Shown here piece after piece: positions 25,301 to 37,074 of a DNA stretch of 64,000 nucleotides. Numbering within the stretch: position 1 is the stretch's first letter; each line of letters begins with the position of its first letter. The notes under the pieces are model-generated. The model saw only the letters and a program-made list of their open reading frames with translations, made no database searches and was not told the origin of the DNA. The DNA is taken from assembly GCA_036583965.1 (NCBI GenBank), contig JAZBQD010000030.1, positions 86,337,800-86,401,799 on the forward strand, read 5' to 3'. A program made the position numbers and the translations under genes. The DNA is from Prunella strophiata (Eukaryota; Chordata; Aves; Passeriformes; Prunellidae).

Positions 25301-28076
25301 TAGCTACAGGGTCTATGGCAACACAGCTTTGACTTATGATGTCACTTATGCCTTACATCACTAAAAGTTCTCACACGGTTCATGCTCTTATAATTTGATC
25401 TCAGCTTTTGAATGCTTAGTTTTTCATCATTGTTAGACCAAGGGGAGAGGGGGAAAAGTAGTTAACTAAACCTAAACTGAATGTTAGTGTATTTTTAATA
25501 AGTTTTTCTTTTGGAAAAAACCCCAACAACTTGAAGAATTTGACAAAGTAATATATAGGTAGCTCACAAAAACATTCTTACCTTTGAACATGAATGTGTA
25601 AGTGAAAAAGAAAACATGCCACACAGTTGCATTTTTCTTCACGTTAGAGGTCAAAAAGGGTAGGAAAACTGCTTTTTCATTTAATTGCATATAAACATGT
25701 CCCCAGCCACTGCTTAAGGTAAACCATTCACAGAATGTTAAACTACTGCATATGAAGTTAGCAGAAAATTAATATTTCATGAAAATCCTGCATTAACCCC
25801 TTGATCCTGACCTTCAGGTTTAATGGGGAACTGGAACAAAGATGTAGACCAAAGGCATCACTGATGCAAAAACAACAAAGAACACTACTTCTAGAGTTTG
25901 TCCCTTTCCATATCTGTGAAGTTTTAACACAGTTCTAGATATTTCTTCTTGGCTCCAAAATTGAGACTCTCCCCATACAATCCCACTCAGGAGAGGAAAG
26001 AGACTTTCATTTACCCATTTCATTTACCTATTTACCTTGCACCTTAAGACAGTCTATATTTCAGAAAGGAGAAAATTATTTCCTCACTTGTATACCTCTG
26101 CTGGGCTTTGGCCAGCAGTTGTTATAGTCCATAGTCACAGATCTGAAGATATGGACACATACCCTTGCTGGTCTTGGCCTGGGTGTCCTGGGACATTGTC
26201 TTTCCCTGTGACATTGCAGTACCAAGCTCTCCCCATAAGTATTCCCCACGTCTAGCAAAGGATTTTGCTGAATATATTGATTTCTCACTTAGAGTCATCC
26301 ATCACAGTTTGCTGCTCTCAGAGGCGTGGTTTAGTGACAGCACGTGCCTGTCCACTAGCTGAGCTGTGATTTAGGATCGCCCCTTGAGTGTGGAGGAGGT
26401 GTAGATAGAGTGTGAGCCAGTCAGAAGAGTCTCCTGCAGAAGGGTAACCACTGCTAGAGAGCAAGCTTAGCATTGGGAAGAGCCTTTTAAAGAAGAAATT
26501 CTGGATGTTGTTGAATTCCATATACTCAAAACAAGACTGAAGGCCAGAGGAGGACAAAATCAATGTGTGGCAGTTTTAATGCTTGGCCAGGGTATCTTGA
26601 AGAATGTATTTACCACAGTGCTCCAAAACTTTTCCTTTCTAATGGGATACTTCTTCTTCTTAGTGTTTTATTTGTTATCTAATCCATGGCTCTCCAGATA
26701 ATCTAAAAAGACAAAGGCATGGTAACTCCCACATTTTGCCTAGCACTTAGCACTCATAAAAACACTGTCACTGGTGGAGGAGGAAAATTTCAGACCAATT
26801 TTTATGCCTAAAAGTCTATTGTTATAACCTCTTTTATACTAAAACTGGCTCATAGATATAGAATTTGTAACTGTGTTGTAAGTCTAACTTAAACACCTGA
26901 GCTTTCAAATCAGTAAATCATCCATTAGCCCTGGTACAGAAATCCTTTGGAGTGTGAGGAAATATGGATTAATGCTGAGTTCTGTGCTTCAGTCGGTCAG
27001 GATTCTGTAGTTCCAAGATTCAAAACTTTCCCCTGTCACTACCACAGGCATAATTTCTTGAATTGAAACTTGATGATGGCAAATTTAGACAGTAATGGTG
27101 TCTCTGCTAAGCATTTCTGTGCACGTATAAAATCTGAATGCCCAGCCATGGCTATTACAGGCATTGGGACAGGGAGCACTCAAGTGTTTAACTCTGCTAG
27201 AGGGTGCCCAGGTGCAGAACACAGAACCTAGAAAGGTGCTCCATCTTGATGCAGAATACTTTCAAGGTTATATTTTAGAGATAAAGTCATCCTTTCAAAA
27301 ATCTTCCTTTGAATAATTCTAACTATCCTATTGCTAATAGAAATGACAAAACAGATATGGGACTTGCTTATACTTCCAATCTCCACTGTAGCGCATGACT
27401 CAATTAAAAGTAAAATTACCACATTCTTTAGTTTGTGTAATTTTTTGATAGAATGGTACATTTATATGGTAATTTTGCTAAGATCAACTTTATTTATCTA
27501 CAGGAAGCTATTCCAAGATTGTTGTACGTTTTCTTCACTTCTGAAATGTTATCACATTTAATTGCCTGATCTTATTTGGGTTGCAATCATAGTCATTAAT
27601 TAGCAGGAAGGTGAGGGACAGCATCATATCTAACTATCTGTTATGGCTGCTTTAATGAGGAAAATACCTGCCATCATTTTAAAGGCATCCTGTATACTTC
27701 ACAAATACAGCTTGCTGTAGCATTCTCATTTAGACTGTGAACATCAAAGGAAATTGATGTCAGGTGTGAACAGAAGCTGTTGAATATATCTGTTGAGGAA
27801 GCTGAGTGGTGTGTCTGGATGGGAGAGATGAAGGGCAGCTTAAAACATTAACAAAACTACAGGTAATTAGTGTAAACTTTCAAGGGTAAGGTATGCTTGA
27901 GGAATAAAAATGTTGTTTATAGCTATTCCCTGTAGTGCCACTATCGCTAAGGGTCTGTCAATGTTTTCATTTATAAAGCTCTATTTTTATAGGATTGTGC
28001 GCTAGTAATAAAAAATGTGCTTGGGGCTAGAAGTTGACAATTTAAAGAAAAATAAATTGTTTTTATTGTTTCTTTT
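16326..28076. other. unassigned AT-rich DNA
   Basis: Nearly 12 kb with no recognised gene or transposon. It contains a short (AAT)-rich stretch near 20755-20825 and one perfect hairpin (21140-21163, listed separately). Reading frames up to about 105 codons occur but are Phe/Leu/Ile/Lys-rich and lack motifs. This is what a long avian intron or gene desert looks like. Confidence 0.5.
21140..21163. repeat. perfect inverted repeat (hairpin)
   Basis: AACCTGTTTTT, two T bases, then AAAAACAGGTT: an 11-bp perfect stem with a 2-base centre. Nothing nearby suggests it is a terminator or transposon end, so it is recorded only as structure. Confidence 0.9.
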
Positions 28077-28100
28077 TTGTTGTTGTTGTTGTTGTTGTTG
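28077..28100. repeat. (TTG)8 microsatellite
   Basis: Eight uninterrupted TTG units, flanked by short T runs on both sides. Confidence 0.95.
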
Positions 28101-28904
28101 TTTTTGTGGGGTTTTTTTTAATTATATGAATATAGGAGTAATAGAAGCTTATCTATTTTGAATGGTTATTTTCCTTTGTAAAATTCATCTGTTTGTTTAA
28201 GATCAAATTAATGAAATTTGGCAGGTAATTAGTTCTTGGTATGGACTAATAGGTTTTGGAATTCCTGGGAAAGAATAAGTAGAACAAGATTATTTAGTGT
28301 TTCACAGGCAAAATTATACCTTTAAAAGTGGATCATAAAGAATTCGAGGCATCTGCAGAATACATTGAATAAATGTTTTCATTCCAAGGAAAGTGCTAGA
28401 GTACACAACCCTAAAAATGATCTTTAAGAAATGCCAAAATATAGACAGTTGTGGTCAGTTTGAAAGATATAAGCTTACTGTGCCCTATCAGCCTTGCTGA
28501 CTGGCTGCTAAGGATGTTATAGCTCATAAATAGAATACAGTAAGAATTCTTAGGCTGCTGATATTCTACATGCTTAAGAGAGACACAAAACAATTTTCTA
28601 GGGGGGAAAACAAAAAGCCTTTTGACTCTTACCATGCAATTATAGCTAAATTCTGTTTCATTGTTATTTCATATTGGACTCTCTTTACTGTAAGGAGCAC
28701 TTTTTCCCCTCATCACATTACAACAATCAGAGTAGAGAAAGGATGGTTGTACATTTGGGAAAAGGATCCTTGTAAATGGAAATTTAAGGGCCAAAGATGT
28801 CATGTGTCACATGAGTGCATATCTAGAATAATATATACTAGTGCATGCTAGTTTCTTCCCCTTCTAAGATCTCTGATTGCTTTAGGAGAAAAGTCAAGTA
28901 TCTT

Positions 28905-29055
28905 TACCATATTGTATGGATGAGGGAACCAAAGGCAAGTGAAGAGCTGGCTTAAATGCCTCTGAGTAGAGTAAGCTAACAAGGCACTGAAAGTCAAGTC
29001 TCTTGAAACACCATCCTAGTGCTTTATCCACTGTATGAATTTGCCTCTGTTGTCT
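28905..29055 (-). repeat. MIR/CORE-SINE-like remnant
   Basis: Read on the + strand, 'atggatgagggaaccaaagg' and, 100 bp later, 'cctagtgctttatccactgt' followed by 'gaatttgcctct' keep the order and spacing of the reverse complement of an ancient tRNA-derived amniote SINE (tRNA-like head at the right, core at the left). Divergence is high, consistent with great age. Recognised from memory of the consensus; an alignment would settle family and bounds. Confidence 0.5.
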
Positions 29056-29217
29056 TTTGAAGTCTTGAAAATTACTGGTGCAAGCTTTATTTCAATGGTT
29101 GGTATGTAGTCCAAAATAAAACCCTCTACGTTTTGTGTCTATTTTAAAAGTTTCCATCAAATACTTAGAGCCTGGACAAAAATAAAAGTATATGGGTTTG
29201 CATTTGGTGTTTGACTC

Positions 29218-29326
29218 TTTTTTTTTTTTTTTTTTTTTTTGTCTGGTTGGTTTGTTTTTTTTTTTTTATAAATTGTGGAATCCATTGTTTCATACATATA
29301 TATATGTATATGTATATATATATATG
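29218..29326. repeat. poly-T runs followed by (TA)n
   Basis: T23 at 29218-29240, T13 at 29255-29267, then a mostly alternating TA/TG tract (29291-29326) that is nearly self-complementary. No insertion body is recognised beside it. Confidence 0.95.
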
Positions 29327-32300
29327 GTAAGTTCTTCTCAAATATTGTAGTTGCAAACTCGCAGTGCATCACTGTGGCAAAAGTAACACTGCAGTCACAA
29401 ATACTTGCTGCAGCAGCTTTTGATAAGAGTAGACTTTTTATCATGAGAAAGTTCTACATGGATGCACTGCATCCTAACTCCTGCAAGACCAGGATTTAAC
29501 TTTCCTGATGATTGCTACAGTTGCCAGTTTTGTGAGAACACATTATTGCTTCCCTGATACTTGACATGCATTTGCTGGACCTGCAATCATTAATCCAATT
29601 ACATGTGCTCAAAAGGCAGGATCATGGTCCTCTGACCCAATCATCTCCATAGCACAGGCTAGAAAATATCCTAATCATGGTTTTGTCTTTAGAAACAGAG
29701 CAACTTTTAAAATCATCCCAAAACAAGCCACTGTTTTTTCTGTGTACTTTCACGACTTTTCAGAAAAGAGTGAAATTGTCCTTTTCACTTTGTAGCTCCA
29801 GAGTCCTTACAAGCCCATAGTCAGTGAAACTGAGATAATTTTGTCTAAATAGAGGTGCCTCTGTCAGGGAAACTGAGGGGGAATGGCCATTCTGGATTCT
29901 GAGACTAATTTTATAATAAAGACAGTCTGTGAATCAATACCTTTTGATCTTCATCATGCTCATATATATTAGGTTTCTTTTTTCTCTCTCTTATACTCTT
30001 CACCCACTGCCCTTATATGAAAGGGCTGAATTCTGCCCTTAGATCCCTGACTTCAATTGAATTTCAGTTTAAAAGCTGAGGGGAAATTTGGCACAAAAAT
30101 CCCATATATTCACACTTTTTTTTTGAGAACGTGAAGCTATGTTTGGGTGCAATAAACACCTGTCATCTTAAATAGTAAAGAATGTACTGCATTCTGCTTG
30201 TGTGGGGTGGGGTTTTTTTCAGGATAAAAGTGCTTTAATTTCTGGTTAAATACAAAGACACAGAGGAGAGGCTAACATTTTTTAAAAGGTATTGTAAGGA
30301 GAACTACAAGTAGATCCAAATAGAGTACAAAATATCTATTTTATGCAAAAAAAGACACAAAACTGCTGTTTTAATTCAGATGACCTTGGCACAGCCAAGC
30401 TTTTTTTAAATAATGATATGCTTAATATTAATATGGAGATGACAAAAACTGGTTTAGACAGTTCCCAGTGGCAGCCAGGTAGTGATATCCTATGAAAAGC
30501 TTGAGCAGAACTCTTTCCCCATTTCAGCAACTATCTTTTTTTCTCTCCAAAGTTAAACAATAGACGAGACCTCCTAATGGCTTTCCATGTGTTCATCACA
30601 GTTACCTGCGTGAATTTGCAGTAATTAAGCAATCTGAAGCACTGACTGACCCAGAGAGAAAGCTATTCCATACCAGTGGTGTCCTTGAAATGTCTTCATC
30701 ATCAAGCGATCTCTTCTCTTCATCTCAGTGAAAGCTAACGTCAGCACTACTGTGTAGCAACCCTTCCCCTATATAGCTATTGAAATCTTATAAAGATGCT
30801 TTTGTTTTATATTAAATAAAAGAAAAAAAAATAGAGAGAAAAATCCCACTAGCCAAACAGTGCAGGCAGAGAAATGGCCCTGTGAAAATGCTTCTGCTAT
30901 CAGGAAGGAGGGAAAGGGGGCTTGCTGGGGATAAAAACAGTCCTTTTTTTTAAGGTCAAAAATATAATTACCATTTGAAAGGATGTGAAGATGCACTACC
31001 TCAGGGACCACAATGGCCAAATTTGTGCCATTTAATGTCAACAGCCATTGGAGTTGTGATAAAATTAATAGAGCCTTGTGTGATTGATAACATAACTCAT
31101 CTGCCATTCCAGTAGAAAAATCCCACAGGTTTAGTAGCAAGGAACAGTGTTTAGATCACTTTTGAAGGGAAGCTGTGTGAAAGATGTACTTATGAGCTTT
31201 AATTAGCTTATGAAATCTGTGACAACCTTCCCCATTACCAGCACCAAAAAATAAAAATGTGTTGTTTAATTATTAACTGTGGGAGGTGAGGTTAGTGCAT
31301 CTCTTTAGTAACAGGACACTGTTTTTGGTACTGAAGGTTGAGAGTGAAGAGAAAGGCAGGCTTTCTACTGTGATTTTTTAAATGGAAAAGCAGTAATTTA
31401 TGTGAGGGAAAGAAAGGTGGTGCATCACCAACAGTGAGGGGAGTTCAACAATTACTTGAGGTCTGAAAGGATGCCAGATATTCTGTAAATATCATATGCT
31501 TCAACTAGGAATCAGTTTATTTTTCATTTATTGATAGACTGCATCCATTTTAATACCCTATTCTGAAAATATGTTAAAGTGTTTTCGCCCACATGAATTT
31601 CAAAATCCCACTGATTGATTGTGTTATGAATCAGAAATTAAGATTTTGCTTAAGAAGAAGTCACAAGCCTTGTAGGGACATATTTATGATTCTGTTGAAT
31701 TTAAAAGGCAGCCTGGTCATTAATGTAAAGTATTGACTGCAAATCTGTTTCATGTTTTTGAGACACTAGCTTTTTTTGCATTTTGAGAAAATGAATTTTT
31801 TATTTGATTTAGAATCATATAGTGGTACAAATTTTAGAATTTTTTTTAGTGTGTGTCATTAATACGACTTTGACTTTTACAAACTGTAAATTATGTAAAT
31901 TAATACAATAAGTTAAAAATTTTTCCTGCCTTTTAGTGAATAATATGCTAGACATACATTTCTAGTAACAGTGTTTTTATCCTACTAAAATCTCTCAATG
32001 ATTGACTGGAAAACAACGGACAAATAATTAACTGAATATAAGACATGGGACAGGGACAGTGTTTTCATGTATTTTCACTATTATTTTATGTTATTAAGGT
32101 TATGATCTCAGTGAAAAGATATCTAGTGTTTAGAGTTGGGCCAGATCTAACACATAAGCCCAGGTATTTTACCTCAGTGTGGAGAAGACCAGGCTACAAC
32201 TTATCACAACCCAATTATTTCAGCACTGATTTTTAGCCAAGACTTCCACCATAAGTCCTAACATATTCCTCAGCAGTGGCAATAAAACAAGTCTACCTGA

Positions 32301-34864
32301 TCTGTCAAGAGTAGAGCTAGCCAGGGGAAATCACTAGTGCAAAAGGTGAACTGGTTAAACAAAAATTGAATCTTTGATGAAAAATTTAATCAAAACTTAA
32401 ATGTGAACAAAAAGGGTTATCCATCAAGATCGCAAAACTTCGACTGCAGAAGTCACCTAATGCATTAAATAAAGTGCTGAATCCCTGTGAATGGCCCCAG
32501 TGATGGTAACCATTCACCAGCTCAAGAGAGGAAAATACATGTCAGAGGAAAGGAGCCACAGTTATACTGTCCCCAGATGTCATTACTCTTCCACTGACTC
32601 TGCCCTCTAAAAAATTGTGCAGAACCAATTGAAAAGTTCTTGAAACCAAATTATTTGCTCTGAATCAATAGTTCAATGTAGGAGGTCACTAGGCCAGAAT
32701 TTCTGTTGGTAAATCTCTATCACTTGAGCATTTGGCAGTAACACACCCTGTCTGTGATCCTGCTTCCTGACTCATTGCACAGGCAGAAAAGGCATAGCAG
32801 AAAGAGGTATGGGTGCATTATGAATAATATAAGCCATAAAACCTGAGATTTCACACAATATTCAAGCACCTTAGCTAAGAAATAGTGTCACATGTAATGC
32901 TTTTAATAAATAAATTCATTCAAGAATCTTAACTGATGGGGAAAGCTTCCTGAAGAGTCTAATGCTGTGATAACTTAATGGGACTATCCATATCCCAGCT
33001 GATAAATGCACAGCAATTCATGTCAAGATACTGGCACTCTGAAAAGCTGATGGACAGAATTATACTTTAAATATCTCTTACCTCCACAGGGCTAACTAGT
33101 GTCAGAAAAGACTGACCTTGGAAATTGAGTAACAATGACAGCATTGTAAAAAAAATGCGTGTAATACCAAAACAAAAGAGGAAAAATTGGTTAATTTATA
33201 TACTTCAATGGATTGTTGATTGTAGTAAAGCATATTATTTTCCTTTTATAAAAGAATAAGTCTGTAAAATACTGATGATTTGAGACCACAGAGATTAAAA
33301 CTCTGTGCATATCTAGTAACACTCATAACTATGACAAGGAGCTGAAGGAAAGTCTATGATTAAAATTGTCTCAAATTTCCCAGAGAACTTTATTTTAAAC
33401 TGCTATGACCATGCTGTTGACTTCTTTTAGCATAAACTACGTGGGCTGAAAACACTTCAAGGACAGATGTCTCACTTCATCCTGCAATATTTTGCAAATT
33501 TTGACTATAATGATTTGTTGACCAGATTATTTAAAATATTTCTGCTCTAAAAGCCTATTATTTCCAAGTTTTCAGAAAGCTGCCTGAAATCCAGTTCAGA
33601 GGAAAAGGGATGAATGGAGAGAAAAGGGTCAGGCTTGTTAGGTTCTGATGAAGTTTTCTGAAGACTGTGTTCATACTGAGTGGCCTTTATTTCCTCACAG
33701 CTCTTAAGTGCTGAAGGGCTGTGCTGCACCTCTCACACAAGTACATGTGATTGCCCCCATATAAGCCTGCAGCTCAGGGTGTGACTTCCCCATCAAGTTT
33801 CTTTCCAAGCAAAGCATTATTTTCTTAAGGCAGGGAGCAGCAGATTGAAAAGCAGGATTTTTCATGCATTGTTAGCATCTGCATTTGTTTGTAATACTGA
33901 AGGATGAGCAAGAAATAGTCAGTGCAGAAGAAGTGAGTGAACTGCAGCAGGTGTTCACAGCACCATACTGAAAAAATCTAGCTGACCAAAATAAGTTATC
34001 TTAGCAAAATGACTGGCTTGGTTTTGGAAATGTTGGAAGTTTAAATTCTTGAATTTGACAAATATAGCTGTTGTTTTTTGTTTGGTTGGTTTTTTTTTAG
34101 AGGCATGGTCCATTCTATAGATAATATCACAATCATTTGAAAGATTTCTGGTGAAACATTTCCTTCACTAAACATGAAATTTCATCAAAATAGGCATTTT
34201 AAAGGAAGTGTAGATTTGCTGATTTTTTTTTTTTTTTTTTATCTATGAAGAAAGGATTTTTGCCTTATTGTTTTAAGTTTATTTCAAGATGTAATTGAGC
34301 AATACATATGATATAGAACACCCCTCCCCCTTTTTTCTCCTCCAGACTGTGGTTCTCCTGGCACTTCCATTTTGACAGCTGTTTTCCCTTTGTTATCTAC
34401 TGGAAGTCTCACACAATATGAACTACCAACAGTACAGAAAATATTTTGGCTACTCAGTTTAGAACAAAGATTTGAAGCAGGAATAATGATTATTAAACAA
34501 CCCTGTTAAGTTATTGGCTGAGATGTTTGTTTCTGAACAGGTTAAATTCATTTAGGATATCTTGTGTTCTGTTAAAGAATCTGTTCATTTATTTTTCATT
34601 TAAATTCATTTTTGAAAAAATTAAAAATAAATAATAATAATTAAAAAAAAAAAACAACAACCAGCACTGATTCTACTCAATAATTAGATTCATTGTTTTG
34701 TGTAGACAGAACACCTAAAGGCCAGACAAAAATCTCCAATGTAGGGAAGGCCTGAAGGATCTTAGAAGAAGAAATTAAATCTGGTAGGGAAAAAAAGTCA
34801 GTAAAATTTTAGTGTTTGCATCAAAAGATATACAAAAATTGCTCCATTAGCTAATTGTACATTT
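29327..34864. other. unassigned AT-rich DNA
   Basis: No gene identified. Contains an 18-base T run at 34223-34240 and a 12-base A run at 34643-34654. The part at 30.84-31.26 kb is listed separately as a possible conserved element. The 123-codon minus-strand frame (30769-31140) ends in a Phe/Leu-rich segment read from a purine-rich low-complexity stretch and shows no family motif. Confidence 0.45.
30840..31260. promoter_or_regulatory. possible conserved non-coding element (weak)
   Basis: Dense in short motifs common in vertebrate developmental enhancers: TTAATTAG and AGCTTTAATTAGCTTATG (homeodomain-type cores, about 31196-31213), GATTGATAACATAA (about 31082-31095) and CAACAGCCATTG (about 31040-31051), with no repeats and no low complexity across about 400 bp. 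This is a judgement of texture only; AT-rich DNA contains such cores by chance. Confidence 0.18.
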
Positions 34865-34865
34865 G

Positions 34866-35215
34866 TGTGATGGGTTGACCCAGCAGGATACCAGCTGTCC
34901 ACCAAATCACTCTGTCACTCCCCTCCTTAGCAAGGATGGGAGGGGAGAAAATGGGATGCAACAAAACTCAAAGGCAGTTTAGCAAAGCAAATGCTGCACA
35001 TAGAAGCAAAGGGAAACAAAAGATTTTTTTCCTCTTCCTGTGCTGGGATCCAGCACAGGAGTTCAAAGCAGCAATGGATACCTTTCTTGGCTTTATTCCT
35101 GGAGGCAGCATGCCCATTTAGAATATGTCTCAGTTCTTTAGCCTTCTGTAGCCTCACTTCTCCACTGAGCTGAATCCATAAAGCTGTAACCTTCCCAAAG
35201 AAAGTAAATATATTA
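34866..35215 (+). mobile_element. degenerate avian endogenous-retrovirus LTR fragment
   Basis: Begins 'tgtgatgggttgaccc', then 'ccagctgtccaccaaatc', 'ctctgtcactcccctcc', 'gggaggggagaaaatggg' and 'agcaaagcaaatgctgcaca', the same order of blocks as the 5' end of a widespread bird LTR family that I recognise but cannot name exactly. The match is clear for about the first 170 bp and fades after that; no internal gag/pol/env sequence and no second LTR are seen, so it is a solo or truncated LTR. The right boundary is uncertain. Confidence 0.6.
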
Positions 35216-36240
35216 TTCATTTTTTTTTTCTTTTTCTATGCCTTCCAGGTTACTATATTACTACATTTTATGGTCCTGGTGTTTGACACAAGTTGCCATG
35301 TTGACTCTCACAGGGGTTATGCACCATGCAATGTTTACAGTCTGCAACATTTTGGGTTTCCTTTCTAATGTACTGCATTGAGCAACATAATATTTTTTGT
35401 TTTCTGCTATAGTTTGCAATACACAAAATGTTAGCTTTAGCAAAGTTAAAACTAGTTTGGATATAATGCTGACACTGGAACAAGATCATAAAAAATACTT
35501 GGAAATTAGCCCTTATCTGATTTTACCTTCACTCATGAACCATAAGAAACTGACTTTAATTTTTGCTTTGTTTCTGGTCGTGGACTTTTTATTGAAGATT
35601 ACTTTTTATCTGAAATCTCATTTTAAGTCTTTTTATGCTTTTGCTCCCCTTTTAAAACTGGAGGTGAACTTGACCTAGTATTCTTGGTCAAGTGGGATTG
35701 AGGTGGACTTCATGAGATTTCTTCTCCATCCTTTATTTGAGAAATATGTCATAGTCCAATGGGTGTCATTTTTAGGTGTTTCCTCAGCTATATTTTGTAC
35801 AGTGTCTTCATCCAGATGGAGAAAACAGTGCATATTTAGGGAAGAGGAGAAGAAATCATAATACTCTAGTTTGAGCATAACCCTCTGTTACTTCTACAGG
35901 GACCTAATTTCCTTTTTTCCTACTTTTCTTGTGTATATGCTGCACTTCTTAGGATTGCATGTGATTCTTTTTCAACAGAAGGTTTTTTTTGAAGCATCTT
36001 ATCACAGTAGAGTGATTCAGAAGAGCTGCTTAAATATCTACTTACATGTGTACAAGCAAGTATTTCTCACAGGAGCAATTGGGGAATTCATAAACTGAAC
36101 AGGATATGCATGCTACAGTTAATTGTTGCAGTGAGGACTATATTTAAAACAAAAATATCAAACCTGATTCCTAAAATTTTGCAGTGATTGAATGGGAACA
36201 CCTTAAAATTCAAACTTTAACATTATTTATTACCTTTTAG
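35216..36240. other. unassigned AT-rich DNA
   Basis: No gene or repeat recognised. Short frames on both strands (for example 35397-35678 +) are Leu/Phe/Lys-rich and without motifs. It ends in a fair splice-acceptor sequence ('ttattaccttttag'). Confidence 0.5.
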
Positions 36241-36389
36241 ATTTAGATCCTGTCCACAGTTTGGAGAGGATCAGTGCAGCTACCAACACAGCAGGTCAAT
36301 TATATATTCTGTTTGGGGTGCAAGGCATGACCAACATATCTCCACTTAGTGGCATCTGTCAGAACTGGCCAGACAAAGCAGTCTTAAAG
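36241..36389 (+). other. possible coding exon, 149 nt, unidentified
   Basis: Preceded by 'ttattaccttttag' and followed by AAAG/GTAAAA. One frame is open for 49 codons after two leading bases, ending in phase 0; the other two contain stops. The peptide includes LDPVHSLERISAATNTAGQ and GVQGMTNISPLSGIC, of ordinary protein composition. It is phase-compatible with the island at 57286 but not directly with 3373-3526. Not recognised; could be chance. Confidence 0.2.
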
Positions 36390-36730
36390 GTAAAAGGCAT
36401 TTTTACCACAAGCTGACAGGTATACTCAGATTATGGTGAAAGGGATGAGAAGATTTTTTCTGGCAAAAGAGGTGATTGTACCTGCTCAATCAGAAAAATT
36501 AGTTCTCAAAAATTAAATTTCAGGAACTTTTTGCAATTGGGGTTTATTCACTTCTCTCCATTCACCAAGTCTGGCAAATTGAACTCCTAAATTCTTTACA
36601 TGTTCTCAACAAAAGGAATTAAGTTCAACCCTGTGAGTGTGATCTTGGTGGTTTCTCAGCTAGTCAGAGAAGTCAAATCATTATTGATAATGTCACTTTA
36701 ATTGCTTTTACTTAGCCTATATTGGGGAAT

Positions 36731-37074
36731 AAGAGGAGAGAGAGAGGGAGGGAGAGAGGGAGAGAGGGAGGGAGGGAGGGAGGAAGGAAGGAAGGAAGGA
36801 AGGAAGGAAGGAAGGAAGGAAGGAAGGAAGGAAGGAAGGAAGGAAGGAAGGAAGGAAGGAAGGAAGGAAGGAAGGAAGGAAGGAAGGAAGGAAGGAAGGA
36901 AGGAAGGAAGGAAGGAAGGAAGGAAGGAAGGAAGGAAGGAAGGAAGGAAGGAAGGAAGGAGGAAGGAAGGAAGGAAGGAAGGAAGAAGGAAGGAAGGAAG
37001 GAAGGAAGGAAGGAAGGAAGGAAGGAAGGAAGGAAGGAAGGAAGGAAGGAAGGAAGGAAGGAAGGAAGGAAGGA
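36731..37074 (+). repeat. 344-nt pure purine tract, mainly (GGAA)n
   Basis: Starts as AG-rich sequence, passes through (GGGA)n at about 36747-36781 and becomes (GGAA)n to 37074, with two small register breaks near 36960 and 36984. The + strand contains no pyrimidine over the whole span. Because the unit is four bases, three frames read an arginine/lysine/glutamate/glycine repeat; these frames are not proteins. Long mirror-symmetric purine tracts like this can form triplex DNA. Confidence 0.98.

Noticed and set aside
29157..29444. Frames with Tyr-Ile and poly-Lys runs
   Set aside because: Artefacts of the TA repeat and T runs.
30769..31140. 123-codon minus-strand frame
   Set aside because: No motif; its C-terminal part is read from low-complexity purine-rich DNA, and the region looks more like non-coding sequence.
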